Assembly (NCBI GenBank): GCA_900543175.1 | Contig: UQQO01000039.1 | Location: 1-16,398, forward strand | Length of the DNA stretch: 16,398 bases | Direction of reading: 5' to 3' | Source: an uncultured Fusobacterium sp. | Lineage (GTDB): Bacteria > Fusobacteriota > Fusobacteriia > Fusobacteriales > Fusobacteriaceae | Shown: piece after piece, positions 1 to 7,170 of the stretch | Position numbering within the stretch: position 1 is the first letter of the stretch | Layout of the letters: each line of letters begins with the position of its first letter | Program-made: the position numbers and the translations under genes | Notes under the pieces: model-generated | Databases searched by the model: none | What the model was told of the DNA's origin: nothing | Seen by the model: the letters and a program-made list of their open reading frames with translations, nothing else

Positions 1-1
1 G

Positions 2-118
2 ATGATAGAGGGGTTATGGGATTTTATATCTCTTATGAGAATTGTATCTGTAACAAAGAAGGCTGGGAAGGCTATAAAGAACTTTAAGGATCAGGTTGAT
101 GCTGTAGATATGAAATAA
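2..118 (+). CDS. C-terminal tail of an unidentified protein (5' end outside window)
   Basis: Frame 2 is open from the window edge to a TAA at 116-118 and reads as about 38 residues ending KNFKDQVDAVDMK. Composition and codon use match the homoserine dehydrogenase gene that follows on the same strand after a gap of about 60 bases, so it is probably the 3' end of the preceding gene. The tail is basic and then acidic, with no recognisable motif. I do not recognise the family. A Met at the very start of the visible frame may be internal. Confidence 0.4.
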   Translation: MIEGLWDFISLMRIVSVTKKAGKAIKNFKDQVDAVDMK

Positions 119-180
119 ATGTATCACAGATTAATATAATAAACTTAACATAATAAACAGGAATGAGGGCGTACAAAGTA

Positions 181-1461
181 ATGAGCAGAAAGATTTATGC
201 GGCTATATTAGGAGCAGGAACAGTTGGAACAGGTGTATACAAGTTATGTCAGAGTATGAAAGATGATGTGATTAGTAAGACGGGTGCAGAACTTGTAGTT
301 AAGAAGGTTCTTGTAAGAAATCTTGATAAAGACCGTGATCCAATTGACAGAGAATTACTGACTGACAACTGGAAGGATATTATTGAAGATAAGGATATTG
401 AGATTGTAATAGAGCTTATGGGTGGAACTACTCCTGCAAAGCAGTATATTCTTGAGGCACTTGAGGCTGGAAAGCAGGTTGTTACTGCCAATAAGGATCT
501 TCTTGCTGAGCATGGTGAAGAGGTTATGGGAATGGCAGACAAAATGCATGCTGACCTTCAGTTTGAGGCGGCTGTTGCGGGAGCAATTCCAATAATCAGA
601 CCATTAAAGCAGAGCATGGCTGGCAACAATATCACAGAGATTATTGGTATTGTTAACGGAACAACTAATTATATCCTTACAAAGATGACTGAATCAGGAA
701 TGAATTACAAGGACGCTCTTGCAAAGGCTACAGAATTAGGATATGCAGAGGCAGACCCTACAGCAGATGTTGAAGGATATGATGCAGGAAGAAAGATGGC
801 TATTATGTCATCAATCGCATTTAATTCAAGGGTAACATTTAATCAGGTATATACAGAGGGTATTACTAAGATTACAGCAGAAGATATTAAGTATGCTAAG
901 GAATTCGGATATGTTATCAAGCTTCTTGGACTTGCCAGAAATACACCGGATGGAATAGAAGTTAAGGTTCATCCTATGCTTATTGACGAGAATCACCCTC
1001 TGGCTACAGTAAGAGATTCATTTAATGCAGTATTTGTTCATGGTGAGGCAAGTGATGATACTATGTTTATGGGCAGGGGCGCAGGTCAGATGCCAACAGC
1101 TTCTGCTGTTATGGGGGACATTATAGATGTATGCCGTAACATAGTTCATGGCTCATGTGGCAAGATTGGCTGCTCATGCTACAAAGAGCTTCCTGTTAAG
1201 GATATATCTGAAACTAAGAGCAAATTCTTCTTAAGAATAGAAGCATTAGACAAGCAGGGGGTTCTTGCTAACATTGCAAGTGTTCTTGGAAACAATGATG
1301 TAAGTATTGCGCAGGTGGTCCAGAAGAGCCGTAAGGACGGTGTTGCTGAACTGGTTATTATTACAGATGTTGTTGCAGAGAAGAATTTTAATGATGCAAT
1401 GACAGTATTTAATGGACTTTCAGTGGTAAAAGAGATTGCCGGAGTAATCCGAGTTTATTAA
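181..1461 (+). CDS. hom: Homoserine dehydrogenase with C-terminal ACT domain
   Basis: Reduces aspartate-4-semialdehyde to homoserine with NAD(P)H in the cytosolic threonine/methionine pathway. The N-terminus carries the Rossmann glycine loop GAGTVGTG, followed by TANKDLLAEHG (nucleotide/substrate region), NGTTNYIL and a YAEADPTADVEGYDAGRK segment typical of the catalytic domain. The last 80 or so residues form an ACT domain (FFLRIEALDKQGVLANIASV), usually the site of feedback control by an amino acid. The length, about 426 residues, is normal for the ACT-containing form. I prefer ATG 181: it has GAGGG 11 bases upstream and gives MSRKIYAAILGAGTVG. The in-frame ATG at 163 would add six residues, but its only purine-rich stretch directly abuts the codon. 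Codon use and GC differ sharply from everything to the right of about 2,000. Identification is very secure; the start is less so. Confidence 0.95.
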   Translation: MSRKIYAAILGAGTVGTGVYKLCQSMKDDVISKTGAELVVKKVLVRNLDKDRDPIDRELLTDNWKDIIEDKDIEIVIELMGGTTPAKQYILEALEAGKQVVTANKDLLAEHGEEVMGMADKMHADLQFEAAVAGAIPIIRPLKQSMAGNNITEIIGIVNGTTNYILTKMTESGMNYKDALAKATELGYAEADPTADVEGYDAGRKMAIMSSIAFNSRVTFNQVYTEGITKITAEDIKYAKEFGYVIKLLGLARNTPDGIEVKVHPMLIDENHPLATVRDSFNAVFVHGEASDDTMFMGRGAGQMPTASAVMGDIIDVCRNIVHGSCGKIGCSCYKELPVKDISETKSKFFLRIEALDKQGVLANIASVLGNNDVSIAQVVQKSRKDGVAELVIITDVVAEKNFNDAMTVFNGLSVVKEIAGVIRVY

Positions 1462-1480
1462 TCAGAATAGGGAAATATAT

Positions 1481-2038
1481 ATGGCTAAGAAATATTATGC
1501 TGTGCGTGTAGGTAAAGTTCCCGGAATATATCAGACATGGGACGAATGTAAGAAGAATGTACATGGTTTTCCAGCTGCCGAATATAAGAGCTTCATGTCT
1601 ATGGAAGAGGCGAAGGCTTATATGGGAAGGGAAGCTGTACAGGAGATTAATGGAAAGACCGGAAGTGGCAATATGGAAGATGTAATGCCTGACAATGATT
1701 ATGCATTTGTTGATGGTTCTTTTAATATTGCAACCGGAGTGTATGGATATGGCGGTTTTCTTATGCATGATGGCGTAAGATATGAATTGTCAGGCAATGG
1801 CAGTGATAAAGAGATGGCTTCAATGCGTAATGTTGCAGGAGAGATTCTTGGAAGCATGGCCGCTGTAAAAAAAGCAATAGAGCTTGGACTTAAAGATATT
1901 TCTATATTCTATGATTATGCAGGTATCAAGGCATGGGCTGTGGGAGAATGGAAACGAAACAAAAAAGGAACAATAGAATATTATAATTATATTACATCCT
2001 TCTTAAAAAATCAATCAAAATTTATTTTTTTATATTGA
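1481..2038 (+). CDS. Viroplasmin-domain RNase H family protein, 3' end lost at the junction
   Basis: The N-terminus MAKKYYAVRVGKVPGIYQTW with GFPAAEYKSFMSMEEAKAYM is the caulimovirus viroplasmin / RNase H1 hybrid-binding domain. An RNase H fold follows: FVDGS supplies the first catalytic Asp, NVAGEILGSM the Glu and FYDYAGI the next Asp. Such proteins cleave the RNA strand of RNA-DNA hybrids. The frame should continue past KGTIEYYNYI into a further strand/helix with a conserved HTG/HSG and a last acidic residue. Instead it runs into about ten AT-rich codons (FLKNQSKFIFLY) and stops. The gene therefore lacks its C-terminus, and the last 10-15 codons come from the plasmid-like sequence. It sits 19 bases after hom, with AGGGA upstream of ATG 1481. 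As assembled the product would be inactive or unstable. Confidence 0.85.
   Translation: MAKKYYAVRVGKVPGIYQTWDECKKNVHGFPAAEYKSFMSMEEAKAYMGREAVQEINGKTGSGNMEDVMPDNDYAFVDGSFNIATGVYGYGGFLMHDGVRYELSGNGSDKEMASMRNVAGEILGSMAAVKKAIELGLKDISIFYDYAGIKAWAVGEWKRNKKGTIEYYNYITSFLKNQSKFIFLY
1990..2015. other. Breakpoint between clostridial chromosome and fusobacterial plasmid sequence
   Basis: Homology to RNase H stops just after the codons for YYNYITS, around 1,998. GC content drops abruptly and stays low for the remaining 14 kb, and the gene content changes from clostridial housekeeping genes to plasmid genes. No inverted repeat, attachment site or integrase marks the boundary, and only a poly-A/T stretch is visible. 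The join may be an assembly chimera or an unusual recombination event. Confidence 0.8.
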
Positions 2039-2100
2039 CTTTTTTTGCGGAAATAAAATTTCATGTCACTCATTATTTCTAATCTCATATAATCTTCTAA

Positions 2101-2178
2101 TTAGAAATTTCTTATAAGTTCTTTTTCTTCTTCTGTTAATTCATACAAATCATAAACCACTTGTTCTAAAATATCTAA
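2101..2178 (-). pseudogene. C-terminal remnant of a restriction-type DNA methyltransferase
   Basis: On the minus strand a frame ending at TAA 2103-2101 reads LDILEQVVYDLYELTEEEKE plus LIRNF. This closely resembles the usual C-terminus of Eco57I/type IIG and related N6-adenine methyltransferases (IDKLVYELYGLTEEE). Only about 25 codons are present and a TAG lies just upstream, so it is a fragment. It overlaps, in another frame, the end of the helicase-like remnant at 2150-2280, as expected for a deletion that fused two genes. Recognition rests on one short motif. Confidence 0.45.
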
Positions 2179-2280
2179 CTAATACATCAAAATATTTAGT
2201 ATTACTTTTTATAATTTTATTAAATCTATCTTCTAATGTTTGTCCATTTTCATTAGTAAAAAAAAAGTTAAATCATTCAT
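2150..2280 (-). pseudogene. N-terminal remnant of a PLD-domain helicase-like restriction protein, frameshifted
   Basis: An ATG at 2280 is preceded by GGGGGA and begins MNDLTFF. After a run of nine T (nine A on the plus strand, 2258-2266) the coding sense continues in the next frame as FFTNENGQTLEDRFNKIIKS, then NTKYFDVLVRYFRTSG, ending at TGA 2152-2150. This pattern (FFTNE..LLDRF...YFDVLVGYFRTSG) is typical of the N-terminus of large SNF2/DEAD helicases with a phospholipase-D nuclease domain. Only about 40 codons remain, so the gene is dead. The 9-mer tract is a possible slippage site. Confidence 0.45.
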
Positions 2281-2383
2281 TTATTTCCCCCATTAGTTAT
2301 AGTTTTTTCAAAAAAATTAAAAATCATATCATTGATTTTATTTTTTGTTAATGATTATTTGATATTGATTAGTGCAGAAATCC

Positions 2384-2440
2384 TGCTCACAAGTGAGCAA
2401 GTTTTCCGCTCACAAGTGAGCGACTTTTCTGCTCACTGTA
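2384..2440. repeat. Two direct copies of a GCTCAC-AA-GTGAGC palindrome plus a half-site
   Basis: TGCTCACAAGTGAGCA (2384-2399) and CGCTCACAAGTGAGCG (2407-2422) are perfect inverted repeats of the same GCTCAC box that occurs throughout the next 700 bases. A third box follows at 2431. Their start-to-start distance is 23 bp. They mark the left edge of the putative origin array and look like protein-binding sites in head-to-head orientation, perhaps for the Rep protein acting as a dimer. The role is inferred from position and repeat structure only. Confidence 0.7.
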
Positions 2441-2479
2441 ATTTATATTTTTTAGTGAACGATACAGTGATGTAATTTC

Positions 2480-3080
2480 CGCTCACAATGCGTTCACTTA
2501 TGATTTTATTAGCTTTATGAGTATTAAAATTTTAAATATATGATTATATTTTTAATTTACTTTCGTTCACTAAATTCAAAATTCTTTATAAATTTGTTCA
2601 CTAAATTCAAGTTTTTCGTTCACTAAATTTTATAAAATCGCTCACTAAATTAATTTTAATAAATTTTCGCTCACTTAACGTTCACTAAGGTATTTTCAGA
2701 TTTTAAATAAAAAAATTAATAAAAAACTTTAAAGGTATTGTTCACTAATTTTTCTATATTTTACTAACTTTTTTTATTTTTTCGTTCACTCAACGTTCAC
2801 TAGGGTATTTTCTAGTTTTAAATAAAATTAAAAGATTTATTAATTATTTTATGAATTGGTAAAATAACCTTCGCTCACACTACGCTCACTAAATAATTGA
2901 GAAAAAAGGCAGCCTTAGTAAGCTGCCCTTAAAATTTAATATTGATGATTTTTCTAGTATAATGTCGCTCACACTATGTTCACTTGAATTTTTGGTGTGA
3001 GTATTAAATTTTATATTTGCTCACATATTCGTTCACTAAATTTTTTATAAATTATTTTCTTGCTCACACTACGTTCACTA
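2480..3080. repeat. Iteron-like array of paired GCTCAC/GTTCAC boxes; candidate replication origin
   Basis: At least seven composite units are visible in which two boxes (GCTCAC or GTTCAC) lie in the same direction: starts near 2481, 2669, 2784, 2873, 2967, 3019 and 3062. Box-to-box spacing is 11 bp in six of them and 12 bp in the one at 3019, about one helical turn, so both boxes face the same side of the helix. Single boxes (CGTTCACTAAATT type) sit at about 2565, 2596, 2618, 2640 and 2740, and an inverted one at 2452-2460. A 45-bp direct repeat (2668-2712 and 2783-2827, about 39 identical positions) contains one unit each. The spaces between are extremely AT-rich, as in a melting region. The array starts about 20 bases downstream of the rep stop codon. 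No coding sequence is visible. Confidence 0.75.
2902..2927 (-). terminator. Rho-independent terminator on the minus strand, inside the origin array
   Basis: Read leftward, GGCAGC and GCTGCC (2927-2922 and 2913-2908) form a stem with an 8-base loop, followed by six T (2907-2902). It is the first good terminator downstream of the leftward rep gene, about 175 bases past its stop. The rep transcript should therefore run through the first three iteron units before ending. Confidence 0.75.
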
Positions 3081-3101
3081 ATATATTTATTATAGTTATA
3101 A

Positions 3102-4472
3102 TTAACTAGCTTCATCTAACTGTTTTTTTAAAACTTGGATAATAAAAGGTTTCAGCATAGATGAAAATAATAGTGGATTTTTTTTCATTGCTTTTAAGAA
3201 ATCCAAACTTATATTTTGTGATGAAGCACATAGTGCCATAGCTTTTTTTTCTATTTTTTCTTTTTCTTCAGTAGAGTATTTTTCATACTTTTCCATCAAT
3301 TTATCATCAGAATTATTAGGTGTAAATATATCATTTATTACTTCTTTTATTAAGTTTTTAGAAGTTTTTTTAGCTTCTGATTTTTTCTCTTCTGTCTTCT
3401 TTTCTTTTGAAGTAGATTTAGATATAATCTGTCTTTCTCCTTTAGCTATTTTACTAGAAAATAATGCTCCAATATTTTTAACCTCAGGAGTTGCCTTGAT
3501 ATTTTCATAAGTCTCTTTTAAATAAAGATATACATCACTATCACTCATTTTTTCTCTAAGCTTTTTAACAGCCAGTTGATTTTTATAAGTGTATGAAATA
3601 TCAAATTCTTTAAATAATTCTTCAAAATCTTTTTTATCAAAGACAATTTCAGGAACTATAGCTTCTTCTTCAGATTCTTTGTTTTGTTCTTCTTTTGGCT
3701 CTTCTTCTAAGAATCCTTTAAAATCAGCTATTTTATTTATAAGAACATCTTTTGTATCTTTTCCTGAGTAGCTTATATTTAACTCTTTACACATAATTCT
3801 TAAATTTTTGAATGTCATATTCTTTAATTCCTGAACTGAAGAAGCTTCAGATTTAGTATTAACTGGTATGATACCTTGTGCAGGAGTTCCACCTTGAAGA
3901 ATTTTTTCTTTTTCTTCTAATATTTTTTCTATTATTTCTAACTTAGTATTTTTACCTGAATAAGAAACTTTAAATTTCTTACAGATGAATCTTAAATCTT
4001 TAAAAGTTAGATTTGATAAAGTAGCTTCAGATACATTCAAAAGATTTGATATATCTTTCTGCTCTTTATTTTCAAAAATGATTCTCTCATAAGAAAGTTC
4101 CATAGCAGTTTTATTAAGATTCATTATATCATTAATTTTTTGAAGGTTTATTTTGTAGTAAGTTTTAAGTGGAATACCTTCTCTTTTTATAAATACAAGT
4201 TCTTTTTCAACTGCTGTATTTTTAAGTTTTGATACTTGTGAGCTTGTAAGCCCTGTCATAAGCATTATATCCATATCTGTAGCATAGAAATAACCATCTT
4301 GGGTAAGTTCTCCATTGTATTTATGATATTTTTCCTTATCAAGCAAGAATACAATGAAAGCTCCAAGTACAAGACCACAATAAGAATTAAGTTTTCTGTT
4401 TAGTATGAAGTAAGAATCTTGGGTAAGTAAATCATAAATATGTTCATTTTTTTCATGGCTTGATTTAATCAT
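3102..4472 (-). CDS. Plasmid replication initiator with winged-helix N-terminus and two SAP-like repeats
   Basis: Probably binds the adjacent repeat array and starts plasmid replication. Residues about 55-110 (GYFYATDMDIMLMTGLTSSQ, then KLKNTAVEKELVFIKREGIP and LKTYYKINL) form a winged helix-turn-helix of the replisome-organiser/DnaD-like type. Two related segments follow at about 153-187 (LTFKDLRFICKKFKVSYSGK) and 217-250 (MTFKNLRIMCKELNISYSGK). Each has the LxxxCKxxxxxYSGKxxKxxLIxKI pattern of a SAP/HeH DNA-binding helix-extension-helix. A weaker third copy may lie near 280-305. The middle (255-275) is acidic, residues 350-372 are very rich in Lys/Ser/Glu, and the C-terminal 60 residues are helical. 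AAGGAGG lies about seven bases before ATG 4472. The gene runs leftward into its own presumed origin. It could be a different replication-associated regulator, but no other initiator candidate is present. Confidence 0.75.
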   Translation of the reverse strand: MIKSSHEKNEHIYDLLTQDSYFILNRKLNSYCGLVLGAFIVFLLDKEKYHKYNGELTQDGYFYATDMDIMLMTGLTSSQVSKLKNTAVEKELVFIKREGIPLKTYYKINLQKINDIMNLNKTAMELSYERIIFENKEQKDISNLLNVSEATLSNLTFKDLRFICKKFKVSYSGKNTKLEIIEKILEEKEKILQGGTPAQGIIPVNTKSEASSVQELKNMTFKNLRIMCKELNISYSGKDTKDVLINKIADFKGFLEEEPKEEQNKESEEEAIVPEIVFDKKDFEELFKEFDISYTYKNQLAVKKLREKMSDSDVYLYLKETYENIKATPEVKNIGALFSSKIAKGERQIISKSTSKEKKTEEKKSEAKKTSKNLIKEVINDIFTPNNSDDKLMEKYEKYSTEEKEKIEKKAMALCASSQNISLDFLKAMKKNPLLFSSMLKPFIIQVLKKQLDEAS

Positions 4473-4570
4473 ACCGCTTCCCTCCTTACTTCAGGGATTT
4501 TATAAACCATAGATTCCTCCATAAAAAGTAGTCCTATAATACTAACAAATATTAATATATTATTTTTTTG

Positions 4571-4587
4571 TAGGACAATAAGTCCTA
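4571..4587. promoter_or_regulatory. TAGGAC inverted repeat upstream of rep
   Basis: TAGGAC and GTCCTA are separated by five bases, and a third GTCCTA half-site occurs at 4531-4536, next to a TATTAT-like -10 on the minus strand. All three lie 60-115 bases upstream of the rep start, a normal place for an operator controlling copy number. No regulator can be assigned, and Rep itself is one possibility. Confidence 0.4.
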
Positions 4588-4589
4588 GC

Positions 4590-4631
4590 AAAAAATAAAA
4601 CCAACTTTTAGGAGTTGATTTTTTATTTTTT
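4590..4631. terminator. Bidirectional terminator or attenuator in the rep leader
   Basis: CAACT and AGTTG enclose a six-base loop, with A-rich sequence (AAAAAATAAAAC) on the left and TTTTTTATTTTTT on the right, so the stem can extend through the A/T flanks and end in a U-run on either strand. On the minus strand it lies about 120 bases before rep and could attenuate rep transcription. On the plus strand it could end a short countertranscript. Confidence 0.5.
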
Positions 4632-4709
4632 CTATGGTAATATATAGATGTAAATTAATTAAATTTACTCAAATAAAAAAACAACTAATGATTATTCGTT
4701 AGTATTATT

Positions 4710-4748
4710 AAAAAAAGTTTCTTGGTTGCCGCCGTGGGAACTTTTTTT
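4710..4748. terminator. Strong A-tract/T-tract hairpin with GC-rich loop, complementary to 4856-4862
   Basis: AAAAAAAGTTTC (4710-4721) pairs with GGAACTTTTTTT (4737-4748) with one G-U pair. The 15-base loop holds the only GC-rich stretch nearby, TGCCGCC (4727-4733). The same seven bases occur in complementary form, GGCGGCA, at 4856-4862. The hairpin can act as a terminator in either direction. The loop complementarity could allow pairing within the leftward rep leader. Function is inferred. Confidence 0.45.
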
Positions 4749-4865
4749 ATTTACTTTTTTCTTTTTAATTTATTTTATTGCTTATAATAATGATACTTGT
4801 TTTCATTTGAAAAGTCAATCAAAATTTTAAAAATATATTTGATTTTATAAATTTTGGCGGCATAT

Positions 4866-4924
4866 AAAAAAAGAGACTCTAAAATCAAGCGACACTTTTC
4901 GTATCACCTAAATTTTAGAATCTC
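4866..4924 (-). terminator. Long compound terminator hairpin on the minus strand
   Basis: Read leftward, GAGATTCTAAAAT (4924-4912) pairs with ATTTTAGAGTCTC (4885-4873) with one G-U pair. Inside it GTGATAC (4907-4901) pairs with GTGTCGC (4895-4889) with two G-U pairs around a GAAAA loop. Seven T follow (4872-4866). The repeated G-U pairs look like structure kept by selection. It ends any transcript coming from the small gene at 5072-5452. Confidence 0.75.
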
Positions 4925-5060
4925 GTAATCCCAGTTTCCGATTCTAGTTATTCACAGTGGCAAGTTACAATCACTTACCTCACCTTATTCCAACTTAGAA
5001 GTAGTATCACAGTTATCGACTCTATCTGGAGGTTAGTTAAGATCATCTAACTCACATTAA
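4866..5060 (-). ncRNA. Possible structured RNA or long structured 3' UTR
   Basis: This 195-base non-coding stretch is visibly richer in G and C than its surroundings. On the minus strand it contains several possible stems (GTTAG/CTAAC at 5050-5030, AGTG/CACT around 4975-4955, AATC/GAUU around 4940-4925) and ends in the strong terminator at 4866-4924. It matches no riboswitch, tmRNA, 6S or RNase P signature that I recognise. It may be a small regulatory RNA, a leader element for rep 400 bases further on, or simply the 3' UTR of the upstream gene. The rest of the gene-free region 4488-4865 holds only the rep leader elements listed separately. Confidence 0.3.
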
Positions 5061-5071
5061 CTTATAAATCT

Positions 5072-5452
5072 TTATTTATTCATGTTTAATTTTTCCATAT
5101 AATTATCAATAGTTATTTTTTCATCTTTTGAAGCAAATAAATTTAGTGCTTTTTTCATTTGAGGTATATCAAACCCTTTAATTAGATTTATAACACTATC
5201 TATAATTTCATCACTTTTTTCTTCTGGACCTTGATTATCATTTAAGATATCTCTTAATAGTTTCATATCCATATTATCTAGCGATTCAACTACAGATTCA
5301 TATTCATATGATACTCCAGAGAAAAATAGTTTCATTCCTAATTGCTCTATATCTGTTAGTTTTTCTCCTTTTTGTCTTTCAAATTCAGCTAAATAACTAT
5401 CCAAATATGTTGTTGCTAACATTGATTTTACTGCTTCTACTACTGAATCCAT
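5072..5452 (-). CDS. Small acidic helical protein of unknown function
   Basis: 126 residues, starting MDSVVEAVKSMLATTYLDSY, predicted mostly alpha-helical from its pattern of hydrophobic residues, with no signal peptide and no transmembrane segment. AGGAG lies seven bases before ATG 5452 and overlaps the TAG stop of the autotransporter frame at 5464-5462, so translation may have been coupled to that gene. I do not recognise the family. The intact frame and good ribosome-binding site suggest a real gene. Its position at the 3' end of a surface-protein gene could mean a partner of that autotransporter, but no motif supports this. The transcript would end at the hairpin at 4866-4924. Confidence 0.6.
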   Translation of the reverse strand: MDSVVEAVKSMLATTYLDSYLAEFERQKGEKLTDIEQLGMKLFFSGVSYEYESVVESLDNMDMKLLRDILNDNQGPEEKSDEIIDSVINLIKGFDIPQMKKALNLFASKDEKITIDNYMEKLNMNK

Positions 5453-5461
5453 TATAATCTC

Positions 5462-6802
5462 CTAAAATCTATAATTCATTCCTACTTGGAACATATTTTC
5501 ATCATCGAATAAATATTTATATTCTCCATATATTCCAAAAGAATCATTTTTTTGTATTTCTAATCTTAAAGATAGATCTTTTCTTGTATCATTTTCATTA
5601 TCAGCAAGTTTTAATGTATCAGCAGAAATGTTTCTTAGCTTAACATCAGTACCATCATAAGGATTTGCAAATTCATGGTAGACATTTGCTCCTGCTTTTA
5701 ATGTTACCTTATAATTATTATAATACAAATCTTTTCCAATTTCAAGCCCATAATTTCCATCTTCTTTTATAGAATCTTGCATTAAATATGTGAAGTTAGC
5801 TTCTACTTTTGGTTTAAAGAAGAAATAATCAGTATCAAATTTATATGAAGCTATATTTTGAACTCCAATCCACTTATTATCTAAATCTCCTTTAGAATGT
5901 CCTTCAACATCTACAAATCTTATATCTCTTTCAACTTCTCCTGAACTAACACCAGCAAATAAGTTATTAGTTAAGCTAAAGTTATTTTTGTTATATGTAT
6001 GGTAGATATTTCCTTGGAAGAATGTATTTTCTCTCTTAGCATTGTTCATATCATATTTACTTTCAAGAGTTCCAACATTAGCTATTGCTCCTATTCTTTG
6101 AGTTTCTGATAATGCTTTATCAGCTCCAAAGAATACTGCTTTAACATCTTCATCATATCCTGAAAGATTTGAAGATTTAGTATCTATATTTTTATAATCA
6201 AGTCCTCCAATAACTCTTAAATCTTTAGTTGTATTAATATTGAAGATATTATCTACCATAACTTGTTTATTGAAATTAATCATATCTATTGTTTGTCTTG
6301 TCATACTTGGATATACATCATTTCCAAATAAGTTATTTGTAGCTTTGTTAAAATCTTTGTTGTTATCTATAGCTTTTAGGTTATTGAATATCTCTTGTCT
6401 TAAAACATCTCCATCTACATAATTATTTTTAAGATAATTAGCTATTGTATTATTTTGAACTATTTCATTGAAGTTCTTTCTATCTAGTGTTTTATTCTCT
6501 GAATTATAATTATACATTACAGAGTTAGATTTAATTTCTCCATTATATTCTTTTATAGAGATATTATCTGTATTTTCTTTTATGTTATCAGAATAGTTAT
6601 CTTTTATATAATCTCCAGTAAGGTAAATATCTCCATTAACTTTATCAGCTTCAAGTTTTCCATTAACTCCTTGGATAAATTTACCATTTTCAGAAGATAT
6701 TACTAACTCTTCTGGTTTTGTTTATATTCCTGTAACAGTTCCATAGTTTTCTATATTACCTTTCATAGAAATAATTTCTGTTCCATGAATAGCATCATAA
6801 TT
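5462..6802 (-). pseudogene. Autotransporter (type V secretion), C-terminal barrel and passenger stub, 5' end lost
   Basis: The long frame (6517-5462, 351 codons) ends GEYKYLFDDENMFQVGMNYRF. Alternating aromatic/polar strands and a terminal Tyr-Arg-Phe are the outer-membrane beta-signal of an autotransporter barrel. Sense continues upstream of the first ATG through about 70 codons (TKPEELVISSENGKFIQGVN and so on) to an in-frame TAA at 6724-6722. Beyond that, in the same frame, YDAIHGTEIISMKGNIENYG plus TVTGI is typical fusobacterial passenger repeat sequence. At about 6,803 this gives way to an IS256-family transposase remnant. There is no signal peptide and no promoter of its own, so the gene is dead unless an internal start at 6517 makes a barrel without passenger. 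Such proteins are abundant surface adhesins in Fusobacterium. Confidence 0.8.
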
Positions 6803-7170
6803 CCTTTTCCAATAGCATACATAGAAATTATTTTATCTTCTATATCAGAAATATCTTTTTGACGTTTTTTTACAATTTGTGGTTCAAAAGTTCCTTCTTT
6901 GTCTTGGGAAACTTTGATTTCAGTATCAGCATATTTACTAAGAATAGTTTTTCTTTTTCTACCATTACGAGCATTAGTAGATTCAGAATGTTCATAAGGA
7001 TCATACCCAAGATGTTGAGTCATTTCAGCTTCAAGCATTTCTTGAATAGTTCCAGCAAGTAGATCTTTTAAAGCATCTTGTATATCTTCAGCAGTCTTAA
7101 TATCACTAAAGCATTAATGATATGTTTTCCCTTCAGTAAGATTAATTCCGTTTCTTCTTTTTCTTTCCAT
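6803..7170 (-). pseudogene. IS256-family (mutator) transposase, N-terminal remnant with in-frame stop
   Basis: Starting at ATG 7170 the minus strand reads MERKRRNGINLTEGKTYH, then a TAA at 7116-7114, then in the same frame CFSDIKTAEDIQDALKDLLA, EMLEAEMTQHLGYDPYEHSE, ARNGRKRKTILSKYADTEIK and FEPQIVKKRQKDISDIEDKI, ending ISMYA. This is the standard N-terminal third of an IS256/mutator transposase (EMTEHLGY, NxRNG, FEPxIVxKRQ). Homology stops near 6,805-6,815, before any catalytic DDE residue, where the autotransporter frame takes over. The inactive copy probably inserted into, or deleted part of, the autotransporter gene. Sequence 7171-7256 may be its terminal non-coding part (AGTCTGTAAATT motif), directly abutting the IS3 element. 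Confidence 0.85.

Noticed and set aside
249..549. Minus-strand open frames inside the homoserine dehydrogenase gene
   Set aside because: They overlap a strongly conserved enzyme, have no ribosome-binding site and no recognisable content.
1409..1768. Minus-strand open frame of 119 codons across hom and the RNase H gene
   Set aside because: It is antisense to two real coding regions and has no supporting motif.
2011..2023. 13-base match TCAATCAAAATTT also found at 4815-4827, possibly marking the plasmid side of the junction
   Set aside because: It is short and low in complexity in AT-rich DNA; chance cannot be excluded and flanks do not match.
2380..3085. CRISPR array, because of many short repeats
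   Set aside because: Repeats are only 6-14 bases, irregularly spaced and partly palindromic, with no unique uniform spacers and no cas genes.
4866..5060. tRNA, tmRNA or known riboswitch in the structured stretch
   Set aside because: No cloverleaf, CCA end, or conserved cores of common riboswitches could be found by reading.
6763..7038. 91-codon stand-alone gene on the minus strand
   Set aside because: It is the middle of a broken IS256 transposase read on into the autotransporter region in the wrong frame.
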